From assembly GCA_036172665.1 (NCBI GenBank), contig CM069871.1, positions 58,216,713 through 58,280,712 of the forward strand: DNA of 64,000 nt, in the 5' to 3' direction. The stretch comes from Prosopocoilus inquinatus. Taxonomy: Eukaryota > Arthropoda > Insecta > Coleoptera > Lucanidae. The position numbers and the translations under genes are program-made. Within the stretch, counting starts at the first letter, position 1, and each line of letters starts with the position of its first letter. The notes beneath the pieces were generated by a model. That model was not told where the DNA came from and did not search any database. It was given only the letters and a program-made list of their open reading frames with translations. Shown here piece by piece: positions 32,601 to 45,800 of this stretch.

Positions 32601-35600
32601 TGATTACGCATCACAGGGGTTTCAATGCAATTTTTTTTAATTGATTCTTGCTCCTCCCTTGATTTTCTTTGTTAAAAAAGCAGCGTACTGAATGCATGTA
32701 TTTTATAACCAATAGTAGCGATTCTTGTTTTGTTTCAGGCCTCATTTAAAATAAAAAACTTATCTGGCTTCTAACCGTAGTCAGAACGAATTGAAAGATA
32801 AATATATTATTCTGGAGATAAACTCCTATGATAGAATTTTGACATTATTTGGCCGTAAATAGCGAATTGAGCATTATTAAGAATATGAATTATGTTTGAT
32901 ACTTACGAAGTTCTAAAAATCAGTAAAGTTGTCAAATACAAATTTGCCTGCTCTATTCCTAGGCTTGCTTTTCTTTCTCAAGCAAGATAGGTGCCATCTT
33001 GTTTACTCAACTTGTTCCTGTCTGTTTTTCACGGGCGTTTATTGTTCGCGATTGTAATATGTTGTTAATTCCCTTCTCATAACCATGGACTCAAAAGCGT
33101 CCAGCGAGCTGACGTCGGATATAAAATATTCGAAAAAAATAACTTATAAATTGATCGCCTTGTTAAAGTAATTTGCAGCTTGAAAATAACAGTAAATATA
33201 TAAGTATACACGTATGTATTTAATTTCCCGGTAAACTGTATTGATGTTCGTACTGAGAGCGACCGAAGGGGTTAATAGGAAGGGCGGGTAATATAGCGAT
33301 GCAGCGAATTAACTCCCCACTGGTCCCGATTGTAATTACATTTAGCATATTGATGAAGATATAAATTGGAGGTTGATCAGCCCGTTCTGTGTTCCGGTGG
33401 AAGCAAAACATGCGGGCGAAGCGAACGCAATCATTAAAAAAAAAAACGCCACTTCGAATGAAAACAAGGCCGGGCTAATCAAACATAAATCTATTAAACA
33501 ATCATTTGCGTCTAACGTAAATATTATTCGCTTATTCTGTGGAAAACGCTTTTAAAACGCTTTTTATGTTGGTTGCGGTTGCGAATTATTTTTGAAGTTC
33601 AGACGTCCGTCCGCCCGGCGATTATATCGATCCGTTCCGATTCAGCGGAAAGATTGGAAATACAATCCCCATTGTCCAATAAAAGTGAAGTTATAATCCC
33701 TATAGTTTCGGCTTAGTGCAGATTTGGGGGGAGTCTTGCATCGCAGCTTTGATAAATATCTCGGCGCCGAAATGTTTACTCCTCACAAATCAAACGAGTC
33801 GTGCAATAAAACTCATAAAAAATTTCAGAATTAATCAGTACTGAGTTATTGAAATGTCTAAGTTATTCCTTTTTTGTAGTTACGGAAAACCTCACTATTT
33901 ATGTCAGTCATATAAAACAAATCTACGTGCATAAAAATCTTAATAGAAAGCCACTCTAATTTCCAACAACCGTAACGAGCACACGAGTAGCAGCAAGAAA
34001 GAATATCTCAACAGTAAACACTGTTATTCAGATACCTGCCTGTAAGTCGGAAAATTATGGCAGAGGAAATTAACTTACGTTCCAACACCGGCTGTTCAGT
34101 GGGACGGGGTGGGTTAAAGAAAGCGCCAGACAATTACATGAAATTGATAACAAAAAGAAACACTTACATCTTTATTCGCTAATGCAATAAACGGTTTCAA
34201 TAATTGTGAGTGCGTTAAGGCAATCTTACCACTTACTCAGCGTTAAAGAGTGCAAAAATCTAAACGCACAATACGCCAATGACTCGAAAGTAATTTAGAA
34301 AAACGAGCCCCGTATTTCGTTTACAGACGATTATGCCTTAAGGCCCGTTAAATATTAATAAATTACTAATTTACTGAGTTTGTCTCCGATTATGAATCGC
34401 CCGAGAAGCAATTAAATAAATTAAAGCCGACCTGTTGATGTCAAACCCTGTTTATTGACCAAGTTGTGCTTAGGTCCCGTGTTCGTCCGAGAGGTGGCAT
34501 TCTACAGTACAGGTCGAAGATCGACGGTGAAACATAACGCCCGTCCGTCCATGTGTGAACGATCCTTAATGTCCTGTGGACGTTGATTCCAAGCACCTTG
34601 TACGGGATTGTCAAAATCGCTACTTGTCCAGCGTAGGGCTGTAACGAATGCGATTTATTTTTCTACTAAATTTAGGGATGGTCAGCCTTAACACTCACCC
34701 GAAATACTTTTCATCAACACGAAAAAACACCCTGTTTTAAAGAAAACCCAACATGTTCTTCTGACCCACGAGCCGCAGTGGGAAAGCAATTTTTTGTTCG
34801 GCAATAAAAATAAATAAAGCCAAAAATGTTCCCGCACCGAAGTTTTCCTCGAAAAAGTCGAAACAGTGCCGTTTCTTGCCTGAAGATTATCAAATTTTCC
34901 ACACTCGTAGTCTCTCTCTTTATGAGGATCCCCTTTCAGGAATTCTTGGTGAAGGTAGTGAGTGAACTTAAAATTAGTAAAATAAAAGAGATTGGTGAGA
35001 ATTTTTTATAAATGTATTGAAAGAAAAAAATGAAAAGATAATACAAAAAATAACAGAATAAAAGCCAATGACGCGTAGATAGGTCAGAAAATAAATCTTT
35101 AAAATTCTAACAACATTAACATAGAAAAATGAAATTTTATAAAATGTAACAATATAAGGGAGAGAAGGAGCACAATAATTTTGTGTAAAAGGAAAAGGGA
35201 AATCAGTTCTGTCGGTTTAAATACACACAAAAATAACACTCTGCGCGGGGAGAGCTTTTGCTTTCGTTCCCGATTCCCGAACGAAAATTACTAAATTTAT
35301 ATAAAGATTGAATTTGGATTTCAACTGAGAATCGCCCGGTACGAGAAAGACGCTGAAGCTGAATCAAAGTTTGCGGATTAACTAACTCCTAATCTAAATG
35401 TTAACGTTTTTTATTACCTGTCTCACTATCTCACCCCGCCTTTCCACCGGGACGTTTTTCCAATTAAATCTTTGCCCGGTAGATGGCATGTTGATATCGT
35501 TTGGCGTTGTTTTTCTCTAGCCTTACGCGCCTTTTGCTTTAGTTTTCGAAATCACACGGAGTCTACCAAAATTTCACTAGTGTTTTGGTTGCATAGTAGC

Positions 35601-36489
35601 GAAAATTAAACATTATTGCTTATAAAAGATGCACAAGCGAAAAATTGAGAGATTTCCGCCTTATTTTCGCAACCGAAAAAACATTTGCTTTAGTAAATAC
35701 CATGCTATGCATGTATTAAGTCAGACAAACCTAGTGTACCGAAATTAATCATTTTTTTTAGCCATAGTGTACTGTGATGATGTAATATGCAAATCTGGAA
35801 ATAAGGACAACTACACCACAATGAAAATATTCATGCATTGAAAAGAATAACTAACTTTTGAATTCTCATGTTTCACTGCTTGTAATTACAGTTGGAAATT
35901 ATAAATAATTAAATTTGAGTAAGCAAGTCATAGGTTCTTTGATTTAATTTCCGGCTACTAACTAGAAGTAGCAAGGGTTCAGGTCGATGTAAGCAAACAC
36001 CGCTTCCACTACCTACTGTATTTACCTTATGCTGATGCGAAGTTATAAAACTCGGTGGAGATTTACTCCGTCAAAGTGCGTGAAGTTAGGAAGAAAACTC
36101 CCGCGGGATCCGAGAGTCATTTCCGTAATAGCGCCATTCTGGCACCCAGAACGCGTGACTTTCCTATTCTGACTTATCTCACTTATTTCAACCCCGCATG
36201 CATCACTTTTATCGAACCTTTCTATAGCATAACTAATGTAATTTTGGATAACCCTGCACAATACGCAGTTTCCAGGCTCAGATTTATTGCTCGAATTTAC
36301 TCGGATATATCGGGATAATGCAAGCAATTTATAGAAACATCTTGACTCTGCGTCTGTACGCGTAGAATTTAATGCGGCATCATAAATTCTACGCGAAGAC
36401 AAATGCTGTTATAAACGTATTCGTTTGAAAATAAATTAACAGGATAATAAACTTAGTATACTTATACTGATGTAAGAAACCGGAATTTT
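32601..36489. other. long gene-free stretch
   Basis: No protein family, RNA gene or transposon recognised over almost 4 kb. Opposed frames of 119 codons (minus) and 87 codons (plus) overlap at 36043-36402, but neither has a recognisable domain. This is the best candidate for unique host sequence (intron or intergenic) in the window. Confidence 0.5.
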
Positions 36490-36775
36490 TGGTCGCTTGA
36501 AGACCACCAAGATCATCAAATGGCGGTTTAATTTGTAAATCAAGTAATCAACTGAATTTCACCTTTACTGTGCTTTGAAAACAAAGTTATTTTATCTTTC
36601 AACCGCACGCAGGTTTTTCATTAGTATCGAGAAAATATCAAAATGTTGCAAAGTGGTTAATGAATAATCATCATTGTGCTGATTGAAATTTAGAATCATT
36701 TCGTTATTAGAGTTTGATACAATCATCGTTTTTTGTGCTGCGCAGCCGAAAGCACACCGAAGGAAACGAAAAGGC
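36490..36775 (+). repeat. dispersed repeat D, copy 1
   Basis: Closely matches 39565-39830 in direct orientation: shared TTTCACCTTTACTGTGCTTT, GAAAACAAAGT, TTTTATCTTTCAACCGCACG, TTTTCATTAGTATCGAGAAA and GCGCAGCC-AAAGCACA. The copies are about 3.05 kb apart. Non-coding. Confidence 0.85.
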
Positions 36776-39564
36776 ACGATTTTTACGTGGATTTCTGCGC
36801 AAAAAAGCACGAAACACTTGCAAACGAGTTTTACTGGTAGAAAATCAATTAAAATGCGAAGGTTTATAGTTCACCACAGACTTACGTAAGCGCCAATTCA
36901 ATGCGTGCTTCTGTTCCGCACGATATTCACTCTTGAGGCTTTCCTTTATGCCTTGTTCTTTTCGCTCCGTTTTGTATTTTAGAGTTTTGATGATAATGTC
37001 ACATTAGATTTTTAGGGAAAATAAAACAATTTAAATAATTTAAATAATGGTTTAAATAAAATAAATAATAATTTAGAATGCTTAAAAATTAGATACGCTT
37101 ACGAAACCACAAGTCAATTTAATTTTTGGTTTGATTAACATTTCAGAGGAAAGAATGAGAAGAAAGTCGTTGATTTTTTGTGTAATTTTGAAAATTCTCA
37201 CTTTCGTAGTAAGTTTTTAGGGATATAGTAGGTTGGAACTGAACTCTGTTACTCATTTAAGCACTCGTCCTTACAGTACTTGCTCGTCGTCCGGTGATGA
37301 GACGGTCGACAGGTTATTCTTATTTCCTTGCCCAAAACTTGCTCGTCGGTGAGGGAAGGGGCTGATAATCTTGTAGTCAATAGGGACTACAGAATAGCTA
37401 CGATGATAACTTGTGATGGCGATACAAAGTGGCCGAGAGCCAACAAAAGCGGAGGGGTGCTAAAAGCCGAAGGGGCGGAAAAGCCGAAGGGGCGGAAAAG
37501 CCTGAGAGAGAGAGAGAGAGAGAAAAGAACGAAATGTTAGCCGTGGTTGAATTTCAGCGCATTTCATAATTACCTTTACCTGTATATAATTTCTACAGGC
37601 TCCTTAATAATGCATCAAAATACCCTGGCGTCAAAAGCGTGGTCCATTTCAATTATATCAACACGAAGAAATAAACTCTCCAAACTCAGATTATCAATGC
37701 GAAATGAAATACAACTGCACTCTTTGACTGTTTGCCCGAGTATTGGAGAATGCTGTAAAAGACGATTCGGGCGTGCAAAACGAAAATATCACATGCGACA
37801 ACTAGCCAATCGTAAATTCGCATGCCTGTGCGTTGGGAACATACGACGATCACTAGAATAAAAAGTTAATAGGTAGAGTCGGCTTCACAGAACAGAATAT
37901 GTGAACTATCATGGGTGAAAGCAACTGTAACAAATTATAAAGTCGCCTGTATAATTATTAATTATTTTATTTTTTCAAGTTGTTTCTTGTTTAAATTAAA
38001 AGGTAGGAACCGTAATTAACTTCAGAATCACCGATGCTGACGAGGTTGGAAAAATCACATAAATGTCCGTGCCAGTGAAATTGGAATAGCAGCAATTAAC
38101 GCTCAACGTAATGGGCCAGCGTCAACGGAATTTAGTTTGAACGGAAGTCCAGGGGCTCTGCTGGCGTCACTGTTTAGAATTCCGAGTACTATATACATAA
38201 TAAAAAACAGTTTTGAGGAAGTATTTAAGTGTGTACCTCTTTATTAACAATTTTGTTACACAGGTGCACATACGTAAGTAATCAGCCAAACACACAGGAT
38301 GTCGCAAAAGTAAATTTTCAAATTAGAGCAGCTCATTCCCTTTGGAAAATAAAAAATTGCTTAAATAAGCGTCGCAAAATTTCTTCATAAGAAGGAAATG
38401 TTTTTTTAACGAAAGTCATGTGAATACTTTCATGCATTACACATTCAACGGCCTTGAAAAAGTCTACAAATCCACAAAATCAACAAAGACACACGGAGTG
38501 TGTAATGGGATCAGAATATTTTTCCAATGACGCAGCATTATTTCACAGTCATCTTTTCATTTTAAAACTGTAACAGGACCCAGTTAAGCGAGCATACATC
38601 GATAAAATTTTGTGTGTGTATTTGATGTAAACAAAATTCGTATACATAACTAGAGGCGAATCTCGGAAAGAGATTCGTAAACGATTCGCATCAGAGACCG
38701 TCGCCGTCCTTTATCTAATGACGGACGTCGTTACGGCGCCAACTCTGGATTACTAGCTCTTACGCCGCCGTCGCCACGATTCTCGCTGCCACCTTGCCGA
38801 ACATCAAACCAAGGTATCTCTGCAACCCCGAGACATCCAGCCAAGAACGACTGAAGATCCACAACGACGCTGACGCGTACTGGTACGTAAAACGATCTTG
38901 GATACGACATCTTTTGGTGGATAGATTTCTATAAGAAGCTTCGCGCGGTAGCCAAGGGTTCAAATTGCAAACAAAAATTACTTTAATTGTTCATTTTTTC
39001 TAAGCGAAATCAAATCGGGAGTTTCACTTCGATTTGATTAGGCTCGGCGAAAACCTGCATATACCATTTTGTATTGATCAAATTAACGGCAGGCATTTTT
39101 TTTTATTGAGAATATTGCCCACCCACATTGATGTGAGTTTCATTACGTGATAGCGTGATTTCATGAAACGTAATTAAACATCTGCTTTGATCTCATACAT
39201 ATACATAAAGATTAATTAGCCTAGATTTATAGTATTAGGATTGGAATAAAAGCGGAAACATTCCAAAATCTGCAGTAAGTTAATAAATTTCAGCAATTTT
39301 ATTTAAATAAAACGCAAGCGACGCCTGACGAACGACACACACATCATGTATTGAGTTAAGGCCGTGCGATTTTTTTATATACATTGAATCGAATTGGTCC
39401 AATATCGCTTTAGTAGTGGGTAAAAGCTGGCTCAGACTAATAACAGCTTTTTTATTAAGTAATTGCCGGATTCTTGCAAGGTGTGCTTAAAAATCAGTAA
39501 AGAAATTGTACTATAATTGGATTTTAGTCACCGCTTGCACAATTCCTAGAAATTTTCGGTCTAG
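36776..39564. other. gene-free DNA between the two copies of repeat D
   Basis: Contains a short GA microsatellite (below) and a more GC-rich patch around 38640-38960, but no recognised gene. Confidence 0.45.
37445..37525 (+). repeat. 18-bp repeats and GA microsatellite
   Basis: AAAGCCGAAGGGGCGG occurs twice in tandem, followed by about ten GA dinucleotides. The 70-codon frame across it is composition-driven. Confidence 0.8.
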
Positions 39565-39830
39565 ACTAGATCGTTTGAAGATCACCGTGATCAACAAATG
39601 GTGGTTTGATTTACAAATCAATTTCACCTTTACTGTGCTTTGAAAACAAAGTAAGTCATTTTATCTTTCAACCGCACGCAGGCTTTTCATTAGTATCGAG
39701 AAAATATCAGAATGTTGCAAACTGGTTAATGATTAATCATCATTGTATTGATTGGAATTCCATTTACTTATCAGAATTAGAGGTAAGCATCGCTTTTGTT
39801 GCGCAGCCAAAAGCACATTAAAAGGAACCG
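39565..39830 (+). repeat. dispersed repeat D, copy 2
   Basis: Second copy of 36490-36775, with small indels including an extra AAGTC after GAAAACAAAGT and divergence towards the right end. Confidence 0.85.
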
Positions 39831-40017
39831 GGAAGATTGATCCTCTTAAGGGAGGAAATTGTAAGACCTGTCATAAATTTAAGCGAGCTTTACGGAAATG
39901 TACAAAATTCTAAACCCAGGTGTTCGTTTCATTTAAAAATAGTTGTAAGTGTGCGTGCATTAACCAACATTATAAGATTTATATAGGTTTGTGGAAGGCA
40001 GTGGGAAGAACTTAATT

Positions 40018-40248
40018 GAATCGATGAGTGCATAATCGTGTTCCGTTCAAATTTACTGTGTAGAGAAAACAACGAATAACTCTCTCTAGATTTTTATTTT
40101 AAGTAATTATTGGCTTTAGTAAGCTTCAGATATCCTTATCTGAAAGAATTTTAAGCAAGTAATTTACTTAAAATAAAAATCTAGAGAGAGTTATTTGTTG
40201 TGTTCTCAACACAGTATATTTGCACGATTATGCGCTCATCGATTTAAT
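40018..40248. repeat. long hairpin with an inner hairpin
   Basis: Arms of about 90 bp (about 40018-40106 and 40159-40248) pair nearly throughout: ATCGATGAGTGCATAATCGTG against its partner ending GCGCTCATCGAT, then the GAATAACTCTCTCTAGATTT / AAATCTAGAGAGAGTTATTT core. The central loop itself contains a perfect small hairpin TTCAGATA-TCCT-TATCTGAA (40126-40145). A foldback element or a source of hairpin RNA are both possible. Confidence 0.85.
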
Positions 40249-41104
40249 TATTCAGGAAACATTTGCGACATGTTATGATGAAACTTTGGTTGTAGTTATT
40301 ATGGGAAAGGTTGAATTTGATATGTTTTCTATTTTTTAAACAAGGTGAACTCGCTGAAAAATATAAAAATAAAATTCGGTTAGTGGTCTACCAGGCCAAT
40401 TCAAAGCAAAACTAATAATACAAATGAAAGATGATTAAATGTAGATTAGCAATATTTAAAGCATCAATTAGATTGACCAGACATACGATTTCTAATGAGT
40501 TTCAATGAGTGTCAATAAACTTTTCATTTCATTTAAAATAAATAATTTAAGTATCGTCGTAATGTTCGTTCAAAAGGTCGAACAAATGAAGTTAATGTAG
40601 GTAGAGAGTTGAGCACACAGAGCCTCGTAATTAAATATCGGTGTGCTGACGACGGCAAGGGGGTAATGACATGTCGCTGCCAACTCTGGCAATCACACTT
40701 TTCATTCAGCGTCATCTGGCAACAGCCACGTGTAATTACAACCCTGGTTCTAATTACTAATGTAAACGACTCCCGTTATACCAATTTGTGTTAACTTTAT
40801 ACCTCCGATGCAGGTGATGCACCGAATAGCATGAATTCATCTAATTCATCATATTTATTTTGCAACTATTTCAGCGTTGATGTAATAAAGCAGGTTTGCG
40901 TTTTTAAATTCGTATTGAAAGTAAAATGAATTCTAAATTAGAATTTTTTTATTCTACTTTTAATATGCGAAAATACACGTTTCAGGTGTTTTTTGGAAAG
41001 AAAAAACCGCGCGTTCAAGCTTGAAGGGCTTCAAACGAACAGTTTTGAAAGAAAAAAAGCAAATAGAAACTTATCAGCGCATATTTTGTCCCTTGACACT
41101 TAAC
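40249..41104. other. gene-free AT-rich DNA
   Basis: Nothing recognised. Confidence 0.4.
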
Positions 41105-41340
41105 ACTTCATAACATTTATTTTAAATTGAAGTTTGTTCTTGTCCGATGAAAATAGTAAGTAGAAAATTTTTTTAATCTCAAACCGGACAGAAAAATGAA
41201 GGAAAACACACTCAACGTTTCGCTATAGATTTACTCCTGACGAAGCTATAAATCTATAGCGAAACGTTGAGTGTGTTTCCCTTCATTTTTCTGTCCGGTT
41301 TGAGATTAAAAAAACTTTCTACTTACTATTTATTTTAAAA
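41105..41340. repeat. hairpin repeat family A, copy 2
   Basis: Near-perfect arms of about 79 bp (41152-41231 and 41250-41330) around an 18-bp loop ACTCCTGACGAAGCTATA. Outer arms contain CCGGACAG and AGTAAGTAGAAA. The right part reads CTGACGA, a GCTATA/TATAGC stem, then GAAACG. Same family as 1490-1740 and better preserved. Confidence 0.85.
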
Positions 41341-41504
41341 TTTGCTACCGCCTTATTACAATTACCAGGGCCCCCGCGAGGCCAAAAGCCGCCCGCGTGC
41401 CAATCCATATTTTGGCGCCCTTTGACAGATGAGTTGGGGCAAACAAAAACGGTTAATTATCAAAATTATTAAAAATTAAAAGAAAAGGAATGGAAAAAAC
41501 AGAA

Positions 41505-41655
41505 ATATTTTTAAACATTTTCCTTCACATTTTTTAAACATTCTCCTTCACTTTTTCTAAACATTCTCCTTCACTTTTTTTAAACATTCTGCTTCGCTTT
41601 TTTAAGCATTCTCCTTCACTTTTATTTAAACATTTTCCTTCATTTTTTCAAGTTC
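41505..41655 (+). repeat. minisatellite, about 23-bp unit
   Basis: Six imperfect copies of TTTAAACATTCTCCTTCACT with a variable T-run between them. Confidence 0.9.
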
Positions 41656-41829
41656 CTAGCTGCCGCAAGCCCCCAAAAACGAAGGAAAGCGCTTTCTTCT
41701 CATCTGACCCATAAGACCTCTGTTTAGACGCCCCTCACGGCCAGAAGGCAAGTGGGCGAAGCCCGCTAGTTACTAATATTAGAAAAAAAGAAACAATATC
41801 ACAAAAGCAAAAGGAACATAAATTTATAT

Positions 41830-42441
41830 TTGTATACTATTAACTATCTGTGGTTTATACATATATAAATGTTTAATTTTCTTAAGGAAAAATAGGCATT
41901 ATTTTCAAATGCAAGAAAATGGTGAAAACAGCATCTATTCCACCCGCCAAAAGGATACTTATAATTATCCAATTCATAGGCTGGTGAAATCCGAACATGG
42001 CGCCCTTTATATGAGCATGAAAATTTATAATAATTTACCTCCACATTTTAGATTAATAGAAAACCACAGTCGATTTAAAAAAGCTGTTTACGACTTTCTG
42101 ATAGAACTAGAACCTTACTCTGTAACGGACTACTGCAGAACTTAGCTTTTTTTTTGTTATGTTTTCTGTTAGCACTTTGATTTTTTTTTTGTTTTGATGA
42201 GTATCAAGGTTTCTTGTTTTCCAATTTAATTTCAATTTCTTCTAAGAATTTTTCCATTTGTTTTAATTACTTGTGTTTCCTTGTTTTTAAGTTGAACCCT
42301 TATACTTAATATAAAAAAAACTGTTTTCTTTACACTGAACGTTAAATGTTTTTTTAATCTTTAATTTTCTTGTTTCACTTTAGTTTTAACTCGTTCTTGT
42401 TAACTTACGTTTGAAATAAAGCTTATTATTATTATTATTAT
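41830..42441 (+). mobile_element. LINE fragment F with ATT tail, nested in hAT-like element
   Basis: Last coding block of a Jockey-like LINE (about 41909-42145: STRQKDTYNYPIHRL, ALYMSMKIYNNLPPHF, FKKAVYDFLIELEPYSVTDY, natural stop), then a T-rich 3' UTR, AATAAA and an ATT microsatellite (42424-42441). Everything 5' is absent. Because it sits between the ends of the hAT-like element, it either inserted there later or was carried along. Confidence 0.8.
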
Positions 42442-42841
42442 AAAAACTTAAAAAGTGAAATATAATTTGTTTTCTTGTTAACCAAACCATAACAGCTTAA
42501 ATAATTTATTTTTTTACCTAATAAAATTATTAAATTATTATGAAAAATTTAGCAAACGAAAATTACAAAAAATAAACTTTTCTACTTTTAATTGCCGCAG
42601 TTAACTGTTCTATTTTAGTTGACGTTTTGCCGTGAGGTTGACGGTTTCATCAAAACTTGAGGCTAGTTTTTCGAATAATTTATACCAGACAAGAAACTGT
42701 TTTCCACTATTTTTCTTTTCTTGGGCGAAAAAAATGACAAAATATGTCCAGTGACCAAGAAGCTAATTGCCGCCCCTTGAACATGGCGCCCGCGTGCACT
42801 GCACGCTTTGCATTTATGGTTATGGGGGCCCTGACAATTAC

Positions 42842-45800
42842 GTTAACTCCTGGTAACTTACCGAGCTGTCCCGAGCTAGTTTCTGAAGGAGAGGGGATGA
42901 GTTTACAAACAATTAGGGCGCCATGAATAAACCCTAGCTGATACACGTACTGTGAAACCGACTTCCAAGGATCCACAGTGTGCGCTGATAATCGAAAACT
43001 TCCAGGAGATATCTTAACACTCGAACACTCAAGATAGCTTTTTGGACGCAGCAAAACACCAAAACATACTTAAATATAAATGTATTTATGCGCACGATAT
43101 CATAATATAACAACAGTAAGCACACTAGCCTTAAGAGCCTAAACTAATCTAATTAATTCGGCCTCGATACGATACTCAACTTAAACAATGAATAGGATTG
43201 ATCAAGTAGGTTCAGTACTGACCTTCACAGCAACATGAAATGGTAATTCAATCTACTTAAATCAACATTGGTTTAAAACCATGAGAAATTGTTAGCTCGT
43301 ATATACATACGTGCCGAAAATATAAATATGTAAACAATTAAAATTGCGTTAATTAGAAAACAGGAATATACGTTACAGATACGAGGTTGCAGTCGGTGTG
43401 GCTGCGTGATGGTCAGTGTCAAATGTCACCAGTGCGACGCCCTTTCTCCGGAATGTATAGGTCAATACGATCGTACCAAGCGCCATTATTACAGTTTCAA
43501 ATTCCACTATTATGTTGGGATGCCCTGTATAGTCAATTTACCGGAGTCAAGTTTCCTTTCATCGTTGGGTAATAAAATCATGTTCGAAATAAGGAGTGCC
43601 GTGTTTCTCAAGCCAAGCGAAACGTTTGTTTTTGTCGTTGCCTCAAGCTGGGAATTTACCTAATTAAATATTATCATAATTGCCTGGAGCTTTATTTATC
43701 TAAATGTTTTTCTGTATGAACTTCTCTGAGTGTTATTTCAAGGCAGAAATGCGCCCGTTTTATTTTCATAAAATTTAAGCGAATTTTACTGCGTTCCAGT
43801 TTTTTTTTCAGGAGACGCCAGTCAGTCCGTTTTCTGTTTATTATTTGTTCAGAGCGTGTTGCAACATTTCTCGTCCGTTTAGTGGACGCTCCTATAACCC
43901 TTGACATTTAGTGGGATACGTTGTTGCTTATGTGACATTTCGTCGAATTGGCTAACTTGTTTCGATTCCTCTTTCCGTATGGGTGTTTCTTTTCTCCCCG
44001 CTTCCCCGAATCAAATTAACGACACTTCATTCCCAAAGTTATTTTTTGCGCTAACCACACATGTTTTTGCGTGAATTGTGTTGTGTTGATGGAGTATTTC
44101 CCTTGGGAAGGAGAAATATAACTCACGGCCTTGGCCGATCCTGTGTGGTTAATCCCAGAGTAACCTTGGCTATTTGGTAAATCTCATCAGAAACGAAACT
44201 ACGAGCAAAAACCAGAAAGAGAAGCGGATCTTATGACGGAAACAGAGAAATTAATTACACACGTGGCCCACGCTATCTAATTACCTCTGTTTTTAATGCA
44301 GATCCGGTTTATTCGCTCGGAAAATTTACTCAAAAACAAATCAGATGACACTTAGGGCTTATAGGATTGCAAATGTACTGTATTATAGAATTTTGCAATT
44401 CAATTATACGCAAATTTACGATAGAAACAGAATATTTGTTCACCTCAGCATGTCGGCAGGCATTATCTTTGGAAACCATTGAATCGGTAATAGTTTCGGA
44501 GGATTTTTCCCGGCAGATAAATTTATCAGGAGGTGAAAAAATTGATGTCGGAAACAGTCTTCTACCAGCTATTATTATAAACGTGGCACGCCAATCCGAA
44601 CACAGGACGCGATGAACGTGGTTGCCTAAGACCAATGACAGCTTTGATTTCAAACGGGGCGGCGCGTGATTTCCGAAATATTACTACCTTAAGACATCAA
44701 GCACATACAACACGTGGTTGCCGAAATGTAACTATGAATTAACACGTAACGATACCAATTCCTTTCTACAACGATAAAAAAGGAATTGCGAAGGTTATTT
44801 AACATTGAAAGAAAATAATTTAAGGCTAAAATTTTCCAATTCGAATTAAAGTCTTCATTCTATTTTAGATGAAAATATGTGAAAAGGATGTCAGTGTGAA
44901 AATAGACAAAGAATATATCAAAAAAATATTAAACTCTTATATAGTATAAGATAGAATTGAGCATTTCTGAGCTTCAATTCATATATCACAAATCCCAGCG
45001 AGTTTAACTTGAATATTAGAAGAAGAAAAAAATCCATTTTGGTATTGAAACGTTCCGAAAGTCGGTTTCATTATCTGGCACGTCACGGTGGTTTCCGTGG
45101 TACCGAAGCGTGACATTCCTCAAGTGGACAGTAATATTGATGTGCTTCTCAAGAACCCTTCTAATTTACTGTTAAACATTATCCATTGTTCCGTTTTCAG
45201 CCTTGGAAGGACAAGAGAATTCAATTATATTGTCTTGTTGTGTAAGATTGATTCAGGGCTCCGGCATTAGCGATTCCATTACGCGTATAATTTATCAAAA
45301 ATTCATCGCGTCCGCCATCCTCAAATATTTACCGTCGTTTGCGAGCACGCCCGGATTTGAGGATCTATTAAAATATTAGCGACAATAAACATGGCCGGCG
45401 TGTTTACGGCTAATTCGAACCCGGTTACATTCAATAATAATTTATTGCCCCCATATATAACGCGGAGCATAGGTTGTTTCATATTGGATGGTTCCGGTGC
45501 AAATAACGCGAAGTGTAAAATGGAAATTTATTAACTTGTTGAAATAATTATTCTATGTGAGTAGCTGCAGAGCAAAGATGTGTTTATGATATTCAGGTTA
45601 CCACAAAATTCAATCGCCTTTTTCTCTTTGGATTGCACCATCCTACTCATACAAGAAGGTGGCGTTACGTTACACACAGATTTTTCTTGGATGATACAGA
45701 CAACTTCGGTGAAGAAGGTCGAGGGTTAGACGATCTTTGACATGGATTATACGACAATACTAGCTTGTATATGTGTTCTAGACTAGACGAGTAGCACTAG

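Larger units (their letters stand above)
41366..42833. mobile_element. non-autonomous hAT-like element with CAGGGCCCCC ends
   Basis: The left end CAGGGCCCCC and the right end GGGGGCCCTG are inverted and flanked by a perfect 8-bp duplication ACAATTAC (41358-41365 and 42834-42841), as expected for hAT. Inside are GGCGCCC-containing subterminal sequences at both ends, a minisatellite and a LINE 3' fragment, but no transposase frame. Movement would need a transposase from elsewhere. Confidence 0.85.

Noticed and set aside
36043..36402. Opposed frames of 119 and 87 codons
   Set aside because: No domain on either strand; mutual shadows.
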